Shown in pieces: positions 41,509-50,204 of a stretch of 64,000 nt of DNA. How positions within the stretch are numbered: position 1 is the stretch's first letter; every line of letters begins with the position of its first letter. This DNA is from JBAVQS01 sp049694275 (lineage in GTDB: Bacteria > Chloroflexota > Anaerolineae > UBA4142 > SHND01). The translations under genes were made by a program, and so were the position numbers. A model generated the notes under the pieces. That model worked only from the letters and a program-made list of their open reading frames with translations, made no database searches and was not told the origin of the DNA. The DNA lies in the NCBI GenBank assembly GCA_049694275.1, contig JBAVQS010000348.1, positions 10,229 to 74,228 on the forward strand, in the 5' to 3' direction.

Positions 41509-43155
41509 TCATTCGCGTCCTATCACCGTCCCAGTAACCGGCGTCCCTTGTCCTGGGTCATCTAACATGCTCAAAAAGGCGGCGACGACGGTGGGGTCAA
41601 AGTGCTTGCCGGTCTGCTGTTCCATATAGGCGCGGGCCTCTTGGGGGGGCATCGGCGGGCGGTAGGCGCGGGTCGAGGTGATCGCATCCCAGACATCCAC
41701 CACGGCAAATATACGAGCGGCGAGCGGAATCTCTTCGCCGGCCAACCCGCGCGGATAGCCGCCGCCGTCCCATTTTTCATGATGACAGTAGGGAACCTCG
41801 AGGGCAGCGTGCAAAAAGGGAATATCCCGTAGCACTTCATAGGCATAGACCGGGTGCTGACGCATAATCTTCCATTCCGATTCGGTCAAAGCAGAGGGTT
41901 TGCGCAAGATGGCATCGGGGACCCCCATTTTGCCGATATCGTGGAGCAATGCACCGCGCCGGAGTTGAATCAGTTCGGCGTCGGCGAGCCCCATCCGCGC
42001 GGCAAGCTGCACGGCAAGCTCGACCACGCGTTGCGTATGGCCCTCCGTTTCCTTATCCCGCAGGTCGAGCGCGCGGGCCCAGCCTTCAAGCGTTGTATCA
42101 TACGCCAGCGACAATTCGACATTCGAGCGCTGCAGGTCCTCGAACAGTTCCGCGTTATCGATCGCGATCGCCGCCTGCCCAGCCAGCGTGTCCATAAAGT
42201 TTTGCCACTCGGGGTCTGGATTGAGCGGGGCGCGGGTAAAAAGCTCTATCACCCCCTTCACTTGTCCTTTAGCAATCAACGGCACACCCCAGTACGAGCG
42301 CACCCCCTCGACCAGCAAGAACGACCGGTGCAGGGTCTGATTGGGTGATTCGCTCAGGTTCGGAATGTGGACCGTCCGACGGGTCAGCACGGCGCGCCCG
42401 GCATCTTCTTGGTCGCTATGCAAACTGATTCGCTGCGGCACCGGGTTGCGCAAGCCCTGCCCGACAAAGAATTCGAGCGTCTGGGTAACGGGGTTCAGAC
42501 ACAAAATATCGGCGGCATCCACATTCAACTGGGTAATGGCGTGCTGTAGAAAAATCTCGAGTGTCAGCCTCAGGTCCATGCTCGAGGTGAGAACCAGGTC
42601 CATGGCATGCACGGCGCTGAGACGTTGAATCTGGCGGCGGGCGCGTTCTTCTGCCTGGTTGCGTTCGGTAATGTCATGGAACTGGGCAAGAATGCAGCGC
42701 TCGCCATCAAAGTCGATCACTTCGCAATTGACAAGCGTGTCGCGCGTCATTCCGTCCCGCGTGTAAAACTTGCGCTCCTCGTCCTGCCGCGCGCCGTGTG
42801 CGACCAATTTTGCAACCCACCCTGCGCGGTTGTCGGCGTGCCACATCCCCAGGTCCACCACCGTCTTGCCAATGAGCTCCTCTCGCCCAAACCCGGACAG
42901 TTTCAGATAACTGGCATTGATCTCGACAAAGCGGCCGTCGGCCAGCGTCGTGATGCAAATCGGAATGGGACTGGATTGAAATAGAGTCCGGAAGTTATCG
43001 CGCACGAGCCAAGGAGATTCGCCCGGGGTGAAAGGAGTGGCGTTTGGAGAAGAGGGCACGCCTGCGGCTAGCTCGGATTCAAGTTGCGCCACGCGGGCGC
43101 GCAGCGCTCGGAGCTCCTCGACAAGTACACTTTGGACCGGGTCCGGAGTTTCCAT
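41509..43155 (-). CDS. PAS-GAF-HD-GYP protein (second c-di-GMP phosphodiesterase-like gene)
   Basis: The 548-residue protein starts with a short coiled coil (VEELRALRARVAQLESEL), then PAS (about 45-165), GAF (about 170-335) and HD-GYP (about 350-530). HDIGKMGVPDAILRKP and HHEKWDGGGYPRGLAGEEIP are intact. I placed the start at ATG 43155; the frame stays open to 43623, but that region overlaps the divergent lipoprotein gene on the other strand and has no domain. The C-terminal half strongly resembles the HD-GYP protein at 37.7 kb, so the two probably descend from one duplication but differ in sensor content. Confidence 0.9.
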   Translation of the reverse strand: METPDPVQSVLVEELRALRARVAQLESELAAGVPSSPNATPFTPGESPWLVRDNFRTLFQSSPIPICITTLADGRFVEINASYLKLSGFGREELIGKTVVDLGMWHADNRAGWVAKLVAHGARQDEERKFYTRDGMTRDTLVNCEVIDFDGERCILAQFHDITERNQAEERARRQIQRLSAVHAMDLVLTSSMDLRLTLEIFLQHAITQLNVDAADILCLNPVTQTLEFFVGQGLRNPVPQRISLHSDQEDAGRAVLTRRTVHIPNLSESPNQTLHRSFLLVEGVRSYWGVPLIAKGQVKGVIELFTRAPLNPDPEWQNFMDTLAGQAAIAIDNAELFEDLQRSNVELSLAYDTTLEGWARALDLRDKETEGHTQRVVELAVQLAARMGLADAELIQLRRGALLHDIGKMGVPDAILRKPSALTESEWKIMRQHPVYAYEVLRDIPFLHAALEVPYCHHEKWDGGGYPRGLAGEEIPLAARIFAVVDVWDAITSTRAYRPPMPPQEARAYMEQQTGKHFDPTVVAAFLSMLDDPGQGTPVTGTVIGRE

Positions 43156-43222
43156 TACTTGCGCCCCCCCACGACAAATTATACAACAGACCGGTGCAGA
43201 CTGAAAGCAGAGAAATTCGTTT

Positions 43223-43251
43223 TTTTCAAGGGTGCGCGTTTCCTGTAAAAT
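43223..43251 (+). promoter_or_regulatory. Possible promoter for the NBR1-Ig lipoprotein gene
   Basis: TTTTCA (43223-43228) and TAAAAT (43246-43251) are 17 bases apart, in the 190-base gap between divergent genes. The leader to ATG 43346 would be about 90 bases. Confidence 0.35.
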
Positions 43252-43345
43252 GGGCCTGCATGCCGCCGGAACGATGGTGATGCAGAATACGTCTAGTAAA
43301 AGATGGGTTCCTTCAATTCCTATCAGAAACAAGCGAGGCAAGTCT

Positions 43346-44626
43346 ATGCGAACAAACTTTATTCTCTTTCTCCTCATCGGATCAACGATGGTGGGATTGG
43401 GAGCGTGCAGCGCGCCTGTGCCCACGCCAATCGTCATTGTCGTCACGGCGACGCCCGGCCGCATCCCTCCAACTAATGCCGCCGAGGCGCCGTCGGCAAA
43501 TACCGTCAACCCGACGAGCACGCCGCTCATTGCCGCCGCTCCTCTCCCTGCTAATCCAGCCGCCGGATCAAGCCCCGCTACGCCCACTCCTCCGCCCACG
43601 CTACAGGACGATAACCTTTGCACCTACAAGGCAACCTTTCAGGGCGACGTCACCGTTCCGGACAATACGCCCCTTCTCGGCGGTTCCTCGTTTGTCAAAA
43701 CCTGGCGAATTCGGAATGAGGGAACGTGCCCATGGGGGAACGGCTATGCGCTGCACAGTCTGGTCTTGACCGGCGGTAACATGGCCGGGCCGACCGGAAC
43801 GATCGAGATTCCCAATGCGGTCGTCAACCAGGGTGACACCATAGACCTCTCGGTCCCATTGAGCGCGCCGACTACTCCCGGGGTGTATCGCAGCGAATGG
43901 AAATTGCGCGTGGATAATGGGACGCTCCTCGGAGTCGGCGCGAATGGTGCGGTGCCCCTCTATGTGCAAATCATCGTTCCCGCCAACGCTGTGACGCTAG
44001 CGCCGACCAACTCGCGTATCACTTTTCCGCCAGGTGCGACCCAGACTCTCGTGACAGGGCATGTCGACGCCGGCGCGACGCAGGATTATCATATCCAGGC
44101 GCTCAAGCGACAAACGATGATGGTCACCCTCGCTTCCCCGGTCATGGGGAATCCCACCCTGCGCGTGTTGGGGCCCAGCGAGGTCGGTCCGCAGGTGATT
44201 CGAACAGCGCAGGATGGTTGGTACTGGCTCGGCTCACTGCCAACCACGGGAGATTATATCATCCGGGTAACCTCCACCAATGCGTCAGCAGATTTTTCGA
44301 TTAACGTCGTCGTACCACAGCGCATCGAGTTTGTGCCGGGGAGCATTTCCGGGGCTGTCACCGGCAAGACGACCGCCCGCCGGACCGTCTCGTATCTACT
44401 ACGCGCAGGTGGGGGGCAGCAACTGACCGTTAATCTCTCCACCTCGACGCCCAATACAGCCGGCTTGACCATTTATGGATTGACCGATGGCATCCCGCTC
44501 GTACGTGCCGTGAGTGGCGCAACATCCTGGCAGGGGGTGCTGCCGTTCACCCAAGATTATGTCATCGAAATCGTCCCTACCGCCGACAACCCGTTTAACT
44601 TTGCCCTGACGGCTACCGTTCAATAA
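43346..44626 (+). CDS. Lipoprotein with NBR1-type Ig domain and C-terminal prepeptidase-like repeats
   Basis: The protein has 426 residues. The lipobox is VGLGACSAP. A Pro/Thr/Ala-rich spacer leads to an Ig-like domain of the NBR1/FW type at about 85-215 (SFVKTWRIRNEGTCPWGNGYAL; PGVYRSEWKLRVDNG). Two beta-sandwich units follow at about 230-330 and 335-426 (GATQDYHIQALKRQTMMVTL; RRTVSYLLRAGGGQQLTVNL), similar to bacterial pre-peptidase C-terminal domains. It is anchored to the outer face of the membrane and probably binds polymers or proteins. The start was set at the signal peptide; a frame from 43232 only adds an unrelated stretch. Confidence 0.75.
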   Translation: MRTNFILFLLIGSTMVGLGACSAPVPTPIVIVVTATPGRIPPTNAAEAPSANTVNPTSTPLIAAAPLPANPAAGSSPATPTPPPTLQDDNLCTYKATFQGDVTVPDNTPLLGGSSFVKTWRIRNEGTCPWGNGYALHSLVLTGGNMAGPTGTIEIPNAVVNQGDTIDLSVPLSAPTTPGVYRSEWKLRVDNGTLLGVGANGAVPLYVQIIVPANAVTLAPTNSRITFPPGATQTLVTGHVDAGATQDYHIQALKRQTMMVTLASPVMGNPTLRVLGPSEVGPQVIRTAQDGWYWLGSLPTTGDYIIRVTSTNASADFSINVVVPQRIEFVPGSISGAVTGKTTARRTVSYLLRAGGGQQLTVNLSTSTPNTAGLTIYGLTDGIPLVRAVSGATSWQGVLPFTQDYVIEIVPTADNPFNFALTATVQ

Positions 44627-44675
44627 CCGGAGGCCAAGAACTCGTCTTGCCGCCTTGCAGCATACAGGCCCAGAA

Positions 44676-44716
44676 GGGCGTCAGTCCCGCCGAATGCGCG
44701 GGACTGACGCCCTTTT
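44676..44716 (+). terminator. Rho-independent terminator
   Basis: A 15-bp perfect stem (44676-44690 with 44698-44712) is followed by TTTT. It lies 50 bases after the stop of the NBR1-Ig lipoprotein gene. Confidence 0.85.
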
Positions 44717-44740
44717 AGGTTTTACTTGACAAAAAGGCCA

Positions 44741-44769
44741 TTGACGGTTTGAATTGATAGTGCTATAGT
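44741..44769 (+). promoter_or_regulatory. Promoter for the lipoprotein gene at 44905
   Basis: TTGACG (44741-44746) and TATAGT (44764-44769) are 17 bases apart. A second TTGACA lies at 44726-44731. The predicted start near 44776 gives a ~130-base leader. Confidence 0.6.
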
Positions 44770-44775
44770 TCCGAT

Positions 44776-44856
44776 AATCTCCATATTCCGTCAGCTCATT
44801 CCCCGGATTGGTCCAGTTTAGTAGATGGACCGACTCTAGTCTTCGAGTCGGTTTTT
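44776..44856 (+). ncRNA. Leader or small RNA with two competing hairpins ending in a terminator
   Basis: ACCGACTC (44829-44836) pairs with GAGTCGGT (44845-44852), followed by TTTT, a terminator shape. The upstream stem GGTCCA (44810-44815) with TGGACC (44826-44831) shares bases 44829-44831 with the terminator stem. The two cannot both form fully. This would be an attenuator for the gene at 44905, or a free RNA of about 80 bases. Confidence 0.5.
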
Positions 44857-44904
44857 GTTTGCCGACATTTCGGGACGACTGGACGGAGTATTGTAGAGGA
44901 CACT

Positions 44905-45672
44905 ATGACCAAAAAACTCTTGCTAGGTCTGTTGCTCGGGCTGGTCCTATTGGTTACGGCCTGTTCGTCGGCTCCAGCACCCACCAGTACGCCGGTGATC
45001 CCGCCAGCGCCGACAACGGTTGCCCTGGGTGGGCCGCCCGCTCCCGGTAATCCCAGGGCCACTATCCCAGCCGCGCCGACGGCGGCCCCTACGGCAACTG
45101 CTATTCCACCCACAACGGCGGCTACTGCTACACCCACCGTCCCGCCAACCCAGCCGAACACGCCGACCACCGCTCCGACGCCGACGACGGGTGCAGGTTC
45201 TCCCACCCGGGCCCCGGCAACACCAGCACCCTCAACCAATACGCCCACCCAGGCGCCCCCGACACTCGCGCCGATTGTCCCAACGGCAACCCCGCCCCCT
45301 TCTCCGACGGTTGTCGCCGGCATGTTCGTCACCAGTCTGCGCATCGCGCCAGATCCGCCTTTGCGGGGACAGAACCTCAGTTTCTTTGCGACGATCCAGA
45401 ACGATACACAGCAGGATATTCGCTGGGTGGTGTATATCTATCGCGCGGATACGCCCAACAAACCAACCGGGCAGACTGCGATTGGCGCCAACACGATCCC
45501 GATCGGCGCCGCCGAGCAGCAAGCGCTGGGAACATGGAAATTGCAACTGGGCGGCCCGTGCGATTACTTTTTTGCGCGTGTTGCCTGGATCAATTTCGAA
45601 AATAAACCGATCTGGTTTACCACTCCGGATGGTAAGGTTTTTGAAAAGGGTTTTACGATTTGTCCCCCCTAG
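44905..45672 (+). CDS. Lipoprotein with long Pro/Thr-rich stalk and small C-terminal beta domain
   Basis: The 255-residue protein has the signal LLGLLLGLVLLVTACSS. Residues 23-140 are a Pro/Thr/Ala stalk of the kind used to span the cell wall. The last ~110 residues (FVTSLRIAPDPPLRGQNLSFFATIQNDTQQDIRWVVYIYRA) look like an Ig-like fold. GAGG lies five bases before ATG 44905. It is 24 bases upstream of the hybrid histidine kinase gene and may be an extracytoplasmic sensory partner of it; that is inference from spacing. Confidence 0.7.
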   Translation: MTKKLLLGLLLGLVLLVTACSSAPAPTSTPVIPPAPTTVALGGPPAPGNPRATIPAAPTAAPTATAIPPTTAATATPTVPPTQPNTPTTAPTPTTGAGSPTRAPATPAPSTNTPTQAPPTLAPIVPTATPPPSPTVVAGMFVTSLRIAPDPPLRGQNLSFFATIQNDTQQDIRWVVYIYRADTPNKPTGQTAIGANTIPIGAAEQQALGTWKLQLGGPCDYFFARVAWINFENKPIWFTTPDGKVFEKGFTICPP

Positions 45673-45696
45673 TCCGTCAGATTTAGAGGTTATCGC

Positions 45697-48600
45697 ATGC
45701 ACAAGTCGCCTCGCCGTACGAATTCACTCGTCGAGCAACAGTTCGCGCCCGGCATCCGGTTAATGAACCGGCTCAAGCTGCCACCCAAGTTTGCGCTCAT
45801 CAGCCTGCTCTTTGCTCTGCCCCTCGCGCTCGCCCTGACGCTATTGATCCTTCAACTCAATTCAAGCATCGACCTCGCGCAAAAGGAAAAGGAGGGCACG
45901 ACCTATCTGCGCGCTCTGCGCGGCGTTTATCAAGAGGCGCTGCGCGCGCAGATTCTCGATCAGGATTTTCAAAACGGTCTCGCCCCTGAGGCCGACGTGA
46001 TCCAACAGCGTGCACGGATCGATGCCTATGTCAATATCCTGGCAAGCGTCGAGCAGCGCTCGCACCTCGGCACTGCCGCGGACTTTCAAACGCTTAAAAC
46101 CGACTGGGAACAGATCAAGGGCCAACCCGTTGCCACCAGCGTCACCACAGACCTGAATAGCAAACTGGCAAACGATGCGCGCGATATGATTGCATCCGTC
46201 GGCGATTCCTCCAACCTGAACCTGGACCCACAACTTGACAGTCGCAATCTGAATGACACACTTCTGCTCATTCTACCCGATAGTCAAAGCCTCTTGACCG
46301 AACTCCTGGTGCTGGATGTGCCCTCGATGGCACAGCAAGGATCAACCGCCGGCCTGGCGCGCACCTCCACCCTGATCGGCCAACTCCAATCCGATTTCGA
46401 CGACAGCCAGAGCCGGATGCAGGTCGCGTTTAAAAACACTCGCGCCACAGCCCTCCAGCCAACCCTCCAGGCACCCCTTTCCGACACCGTTCGCACCGGC
46501 ACGGATTTCATCAACTCAATCGGACGCATCTGGAATACGCAAGGGGTCGAAATGCAGCCGGGCCAATACCGGTTCATGGGCCTGACCGCGTTTGAGACGA
46601 ATTTCAAACTGTGGGATACCACCGTCAATCAGATAGAGAGTCTGCTCGACACCCGGATAGGTGAGCTGAATCAGCAAAAGAGTGCGTCCCTCATTGTGAC
46701 CCTGCTGATGCTGCTCGGCGTCGCTTATCTCTGGGTGGCCTTTTATTTCGCTGTCCGGCGGACTGTTACGAACCTGGACGCAGCGTCGCAGCGCATGGTC
46801 AACGGGACTATGACGAGCGAACTGGTCATCGAGAACCGCGACGAACTGGGCCAGATTGTTGCTTCATTTAACAAGATCGCTTCGGCCCTCATCGAATCCA
46901 GCGCCTACCGCCAGTCGGTTGTGGATAACGCCGCCGACGGAATCTTGACGACCGACGAGACTGGCAAGATCATTTCTTTCAATCCGGCGGCTGAGCGCAT
47001 CTTTGGCTACCCTTCGCGTGAAGCCATCGGGTTGTACATCAAGGAACTGGTCCCCACGGCAGGAGATACTTCCGACAAGGGCCTGTTCTATGGATTGCTC
47101 GACAGCGCATCCTATCTGACACAGCATCACGAGGTAGAAGGGTGTTTCAAAAACGGCTACCTCTTCCCGCTTGACATGGCGGTGAGCAAGACACAAGTTG
47201 GCCAGCGCCAGTTCTATATCTGCATGATGCGCGACATCTCTGACCTCAAACGCGCCGAAGCGGCCATCAAGGAATACCAGCGCCAGCTTGCCGACATTAT
47301 CAATCTACTGCCTGACGCGACCTTTGTAATCGACGATCAGGGCAAGGTCATTTTCTGGAATCGCGCGATTCAAGAGCTCACTGGCGTCCCGGCGGCGCAA
47401 ATGCTCGGCAAGGGGAACTATGAGTACGCTATCCCCTTTTATGGGGAGCGCAGCCCAATGCTCATCGACCTGGCGTTCAAGCCATCAGACGACCCGGCGC
47501 AATACCGGGAGGTCAGTCGCCAGGGCGAGGTCTTGATTACCGAAGCGTATGTGCCCAGCCTGCGCGGCAAGCAGGCGTTCGTCGTCGCCACCGCCTCGGC
47601 GCTCCGCGACGCCGAAGGGCGCATTACCGGGGCGATTCAGATTATTCGCGACCGGACCGAGCGCAAACGCATGGAAATCGCGTTGAGCGAAGCGAAAGAG
47701 ACGGCGGAAGCGGCGACCCAGGCTAAGAGCGCATTCTTGGCGACGATGAGCCACGAGATTCGCACCCCGATGAATGCCGTCATCGGTATGACCGGCCTGC
47801 TCCTCGATACGCCGTTGACCCCCGATCAGCGCGAGTTTGCCGAAACGATTCGCTCCAGCGGGGACTCGCTGCTGACCATCATTAACGACATTCTTGACTT
47901 TTCCAAGATCGAAGCCGGCCGGATGAGTCTCGAAAGCCGGCCGCTAGACCTGCGCGAATGTGTAGAGAGCGCGGCGGAGCTGCTCGCGGCCAAAGCGGCG
48001 GAAAAAGGGCTAGACCTGCTCTACGATGTAGATAAAGCGGTGCCCGGCGCCATCTTTGGCGATGTGACCCGCCTGCGCCAGATCCTGGTCAACCTGATTG
48101 GCAACTCGCTCAAGTTCACCGAAAAGGGCGAGGTGGTGGTCTCGGTGACCCTCGAAGAGAAAGGCGCCGCGTTGGCCGACCATAACGGCGGGCATTTACC
48201 GGCGAGCGGCGATCTGCAAGCGCCAATCAGCCTGCATTTTGTCGTGCGAGACACGGGCCTCGGCATTCCACCCGACCGGGTGGACCGTCTCTTTCAATCC
48301 TTTAGCCAGGTGGATGCCTCGACGACGCGGCGATTCGGCGGTACGGGATTGGGGCTCGCCATTAGCAAACGCCTCGCGGAATTGATGGGCGGGTCGATGT
48401 GGGTCGAGAGTGAAGGGGTTCCGGGCAAGGGGAGCGCCTTTCACTTTACCATTCTGGGACAGGTCGCGCCGCCGCCAGCCGTGCATGCCTACCTTCAGGG
48501 GGTGCAACCCCATCTCGACGGCAAGCGCGTGCTCATCGTGGATGACAATGCGACCAACCGCCGGATCCTGATTCTCCAGACCCAGTCGTGGGGCATGGTG

Positions 48601-49347
48601 GCGCGCGATACCGGGTCTCCCGAAGAAGCGCTCAAATGGGTCCGAAAGGGCGATCCGTTTGACATTGCCCTGCTCGATTATCAGATGCCCGACATGGATG
48701 GAGCCATGCTCGCTAGCGAAATCCGCAAACTACGAACGGCGCATGCGCTCCCGCTGATCATGTTGAGCTCACTCGGCCGGCGCGAAACCGATAGCGAATC
48801 AAACGACTTTGCAGCCTTCTTACTTAAACCGATCAAGGCCTCCCAACTCTACAACAGCATGGTGGGCATCTTTGGCGCCGAGGCTGAGGTTACCCAGCGC
48901 AAAGGCCCGGAAAAATCCCAGTTCGATGCGCAACTCGGGCAGCGACACCCCCTGCGCCTCCTCCTTGCCGAGGACAACGCTGTGAATCAAAAGCTGGCGC
49001 TGCGGCTGCTCGACCGAATGGGGTATCGCGCCGATATCGCCGGGAATGGTCTCGAAGTGCTCGAATCCCTCCGCCGCCAGCCCTATGATGTGGTCTTTAT
49101 GGATGTGCAGATGCCCGAGATGGACGGCCTCGACGCGACGCGGGCAATCTGGCGCGAGTGGCCGCGGGAGGCCCGCCCCCGCATCATCGCCATGACTGCA
49201 AACGCGATGCAAGAGGACCGCGAGCAATGCCTTGCCGCCGGCATGGACGATTTTGTCACCAAACCAATCAAAGTCGACGAGCTCATCGCCGCGCTGATGA
49301 AGTGCCAGCCCATTGGCGACCGCACAAACTCGAGCACGCCCACGTAA
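45697..49347 (+). CDS. Hybrid histidine kinase (extracytoplasmic sensor-HAMP-PAS-PAS-HisKA-HATPase-REC-REC)
   Basis: The protein has 1216 residues. Two membrane helices at about 33-53 and 329-350 enclose a ~275-residue external helical sensor. HAMP spans about 350-402, and two PAS domains about 410-525 and 530-655. The HisKA H-box is FLATMSHEIRTPMN with His near 685. HATPase motifs are DFSKIEAG, GNSLKFTEKG, DTGLGIPP and GTGLGLAISK. Two receiver domains follow, with phospho-accepting Asp about 994 (ALLDYQMPDMDG) and Asp1136 (VFMDVQMPEMDG); the second has the intact MTANA and TKPI motifs. No separate response regulator or output domain is encoded nearby, so phosphate may pass to an HPt protein elsewhere. 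It lies just after the lipoprotein gene. Confidence 0.93.
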   Translation: MHKSPRRTNSLVEQQFAPGIRLMNRLKLPPKFALISLLFALPLALALTLLILQLNSSIDLAQKEKEGTTYLRALRGVYQEALRAQILDQDFQNGLAPEADVIQQRARIDAYVNILASVEQRSHLGTAADFQTLKTDWEQIKGQPVATSVTTDLNSKLANDARDMIASVGDSSNLNLDPQLDSRNLNDTLLLILPDSQSLLTELLVLDVPSMAQQGSTAGLARTSTLIGQLQSDFDDSQSRMQVAFKNTRATALQPTLQAPLSDTVRTGTDFINSIGRIWNTQGVEMQPGQYRFMGLTAFETNFKLWDTTVNQIESLLDTRIGELNQQKSASLIVTLLMLLGVAYLWVAFYFAVRRTVTNLDAASQRMVNGTMTSELVIENRDELGQIVASFNKIASALIESSAYRQSVVDNAADGILTTDETGKIISFNPAAERIFGYPSREAIGLYIKELVPTAGDTSDKGLFYGLLDSASYLTQHHEVEGCFKNGYLFPLDMAVSKTQVGQRQFYICMMRDISDLKRAEAAIKEYQRQLADIINLLPDATFVIDDQGKVIFWNRAIQELTGVPAAQMLGKGNYEYAIPFYGERSPMLIDLAFKPSDDPAQYREVSRQGEVLITEAYVPSLRGKQAFVVATASALRDAEGRITGAIQIIRDRTERKRMEIALSEAKETAEAATQAKSAFLATMSHEIRTPMNAVIGMTGLLLDTPLTPDQREFAETIRSSGDSLLTIINDILDFSKIEAGRMSLESRPLDLRECVESAAELLAAKAAEKGLDLLYDVDKAVPGAIFGDVTRLRQILVNLIGNSLKFTEKGEVVVSVTLEEKGAALADHNGGHLPASGDLQAPISLHFVVRDTGLGIPPDRVDRLFQSFSQVDASTTRRFGGTGLGLAISKRLAELMGGSMWVESEGVPGKGSAFHFTILGQVAPPPAVHAYLQGVQPHLDGKRVLIVDDNATNRRILILQTQSWGMVARDTGSPEEALKWVRKGDPFDIALLDYQMPDMDGAMLASEIRKLRTAHALPLIMLSSLGRRETDSESNDFAAFLLKPIKASQLYNSMVGIFGAEAEVTQRKGPEKSQFDAQLGQRHPLRLLLAEDNAVNQKLALRLLDRMGYRADIAGNGLEVLESLRRQPYDVVFMDVQMPEMDGLDATRAIWREWPREARPRIIAMTANAMQEDREQCLAAGMDDFVTKPIKVDELIAALMKCQPIGDRTNSSTPT

Positions 49348-49458
49348 AGAACCTTTCGTTTTTGAAAGAAGTGAATCGAACGACAGACCGGCGAGTTCTG
49401 CGAGAGCTCGCGGGTCTACTTTATGCAATGTGGAATCGTTCCAGGTATGGACTGAACT

Positions 49459-50022
49459 TTAGCCGGGGCCGATCCACCGGTGCCCTGGCGTCGTTGGATC
49501 AAAGTTCATCCACCATTGGCGGCTAACCTCTCGAAACTCATCAAGCGAGAGATACCCGTGTCTGTTTTTGTCAAAACCATGAAACGCAGCTTCCACGTCC
49601 ATGTCATGAGCGATGCCCGCAGCCGTTAGCCAATCACGATACTCTTGCAGCGTAATATGATTGTCGCCGTTGGCGTCAATCAGTTTATAGAGCGATTCAA
49701 TCCACGGATCGAGTGGCCACGGCGCGCCTGCGCTTACCGCCTGCTGTAAATAGCCACTTTGCATCTCCATCGCCCAGGCAACCAACTCTTCGCGACTGAT
49801 TCGCCCATCGTGGTTACTGTCGGCCGCCAACATTTGGTCCCACCATGCTTTCAGACTGTCCACTAACTCGCGGGTGGCCGGTGAATCATGGGGATGGCCG
49901 CGCATTGCCGAGAGCTTGTAGGCATGGTCGGTAAAGTCTTCGAGAGTTATGTAGCCATCATGGGTTGGATCATACATATCAAAGAGACGGTTAAGACGGG
50001 CCTGCTGAACCGGATTTGTCAT
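49459..50022 (-). CDS. Four-EF-hand calcium-binding protein (calerythrin-like)
   Basis: The 187-residue protein has four EF-hand loops: DPTHDGYITLED (18-29), DSNHDGRISREE (68-79), DANGDNHITLQE (116-127) and DKNRHGYLSLDE (151-162). Loops 2 and 3 keep the ligands at positions 1, 3, 5 and 12. Loop 1 has Asp at 12, and loop 4 has His at position 5, so it may be weak. The layout resembles calerythrin and sarcoplasmic calcium-binding proteins. Such small cytoplasmic proteins buffer Ca2+ or act as calcium sensors. ATG 50022 follows AAAGGAGGAA closely; an upstream in-frame ATG at 50055 lacks a better site. Confidence 0.85.
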   Translation of the reverse strand: MTNPVQQARLNRLFDMYDPTHDGYITLEDFTDHAYKLSAMRGHPHDSPATRELVDSLKAWWDQMLAADSNHDGRISREELVAWAMEMQSGYLQQAVSAGAPWPLDPWIESLYKLIDANGDNHITLQEYRDWLTAAGIAHDMDVEAAFHGFDKNRHGYLSLDEFREVSRQWWMNFDPTTPGHRWIGPG

Positions 50023-50153
50023 GACCAATTCCTCCTTTGGAAGCGGACAGGGCAAATATTATAGCATACAAATCCGGGGATGTACGTCATTGTAGGATAA
50101 ATTGTTGTGCGCATATATGGACACATACAAAGCAAGAATGCCGGTACAACACG

Positions 50154-50189
50154 AAAGGGTGACGGTAGCCCATGCCACGGTCACCCTTT
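50154..50189 (-). terminator. Hairpin after the redox operon
   Basis: AAAGGGTGAC (50154-50163) pairs with GTCACCCTTT (50180-50189), 15 bases after the stop of the last operon gene on the minus strand. The T-run is short, so termination may be partial. Confidence 0.5.
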
Positions 50190-50204
50190 CCTGGTTCATA
50201 AATA

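Noticed and set aside
43156..43623. N-terminal extension of the PAS-GAF-HD-GYP protein up to 43623
   Set aside because: The additional residues overlap a divergent lipoprotein gene, lack a known domain and are Gly/Ala-rich; the coiled-coil and PAS begin right after ATG 43155.
45000..45310. Low-complexity repeat array in the lipoprotein gene
   Set aside because: The Pro/Thr/Ala-rich codons are a coding stalk with an intact frame, not an intergenic repeat.
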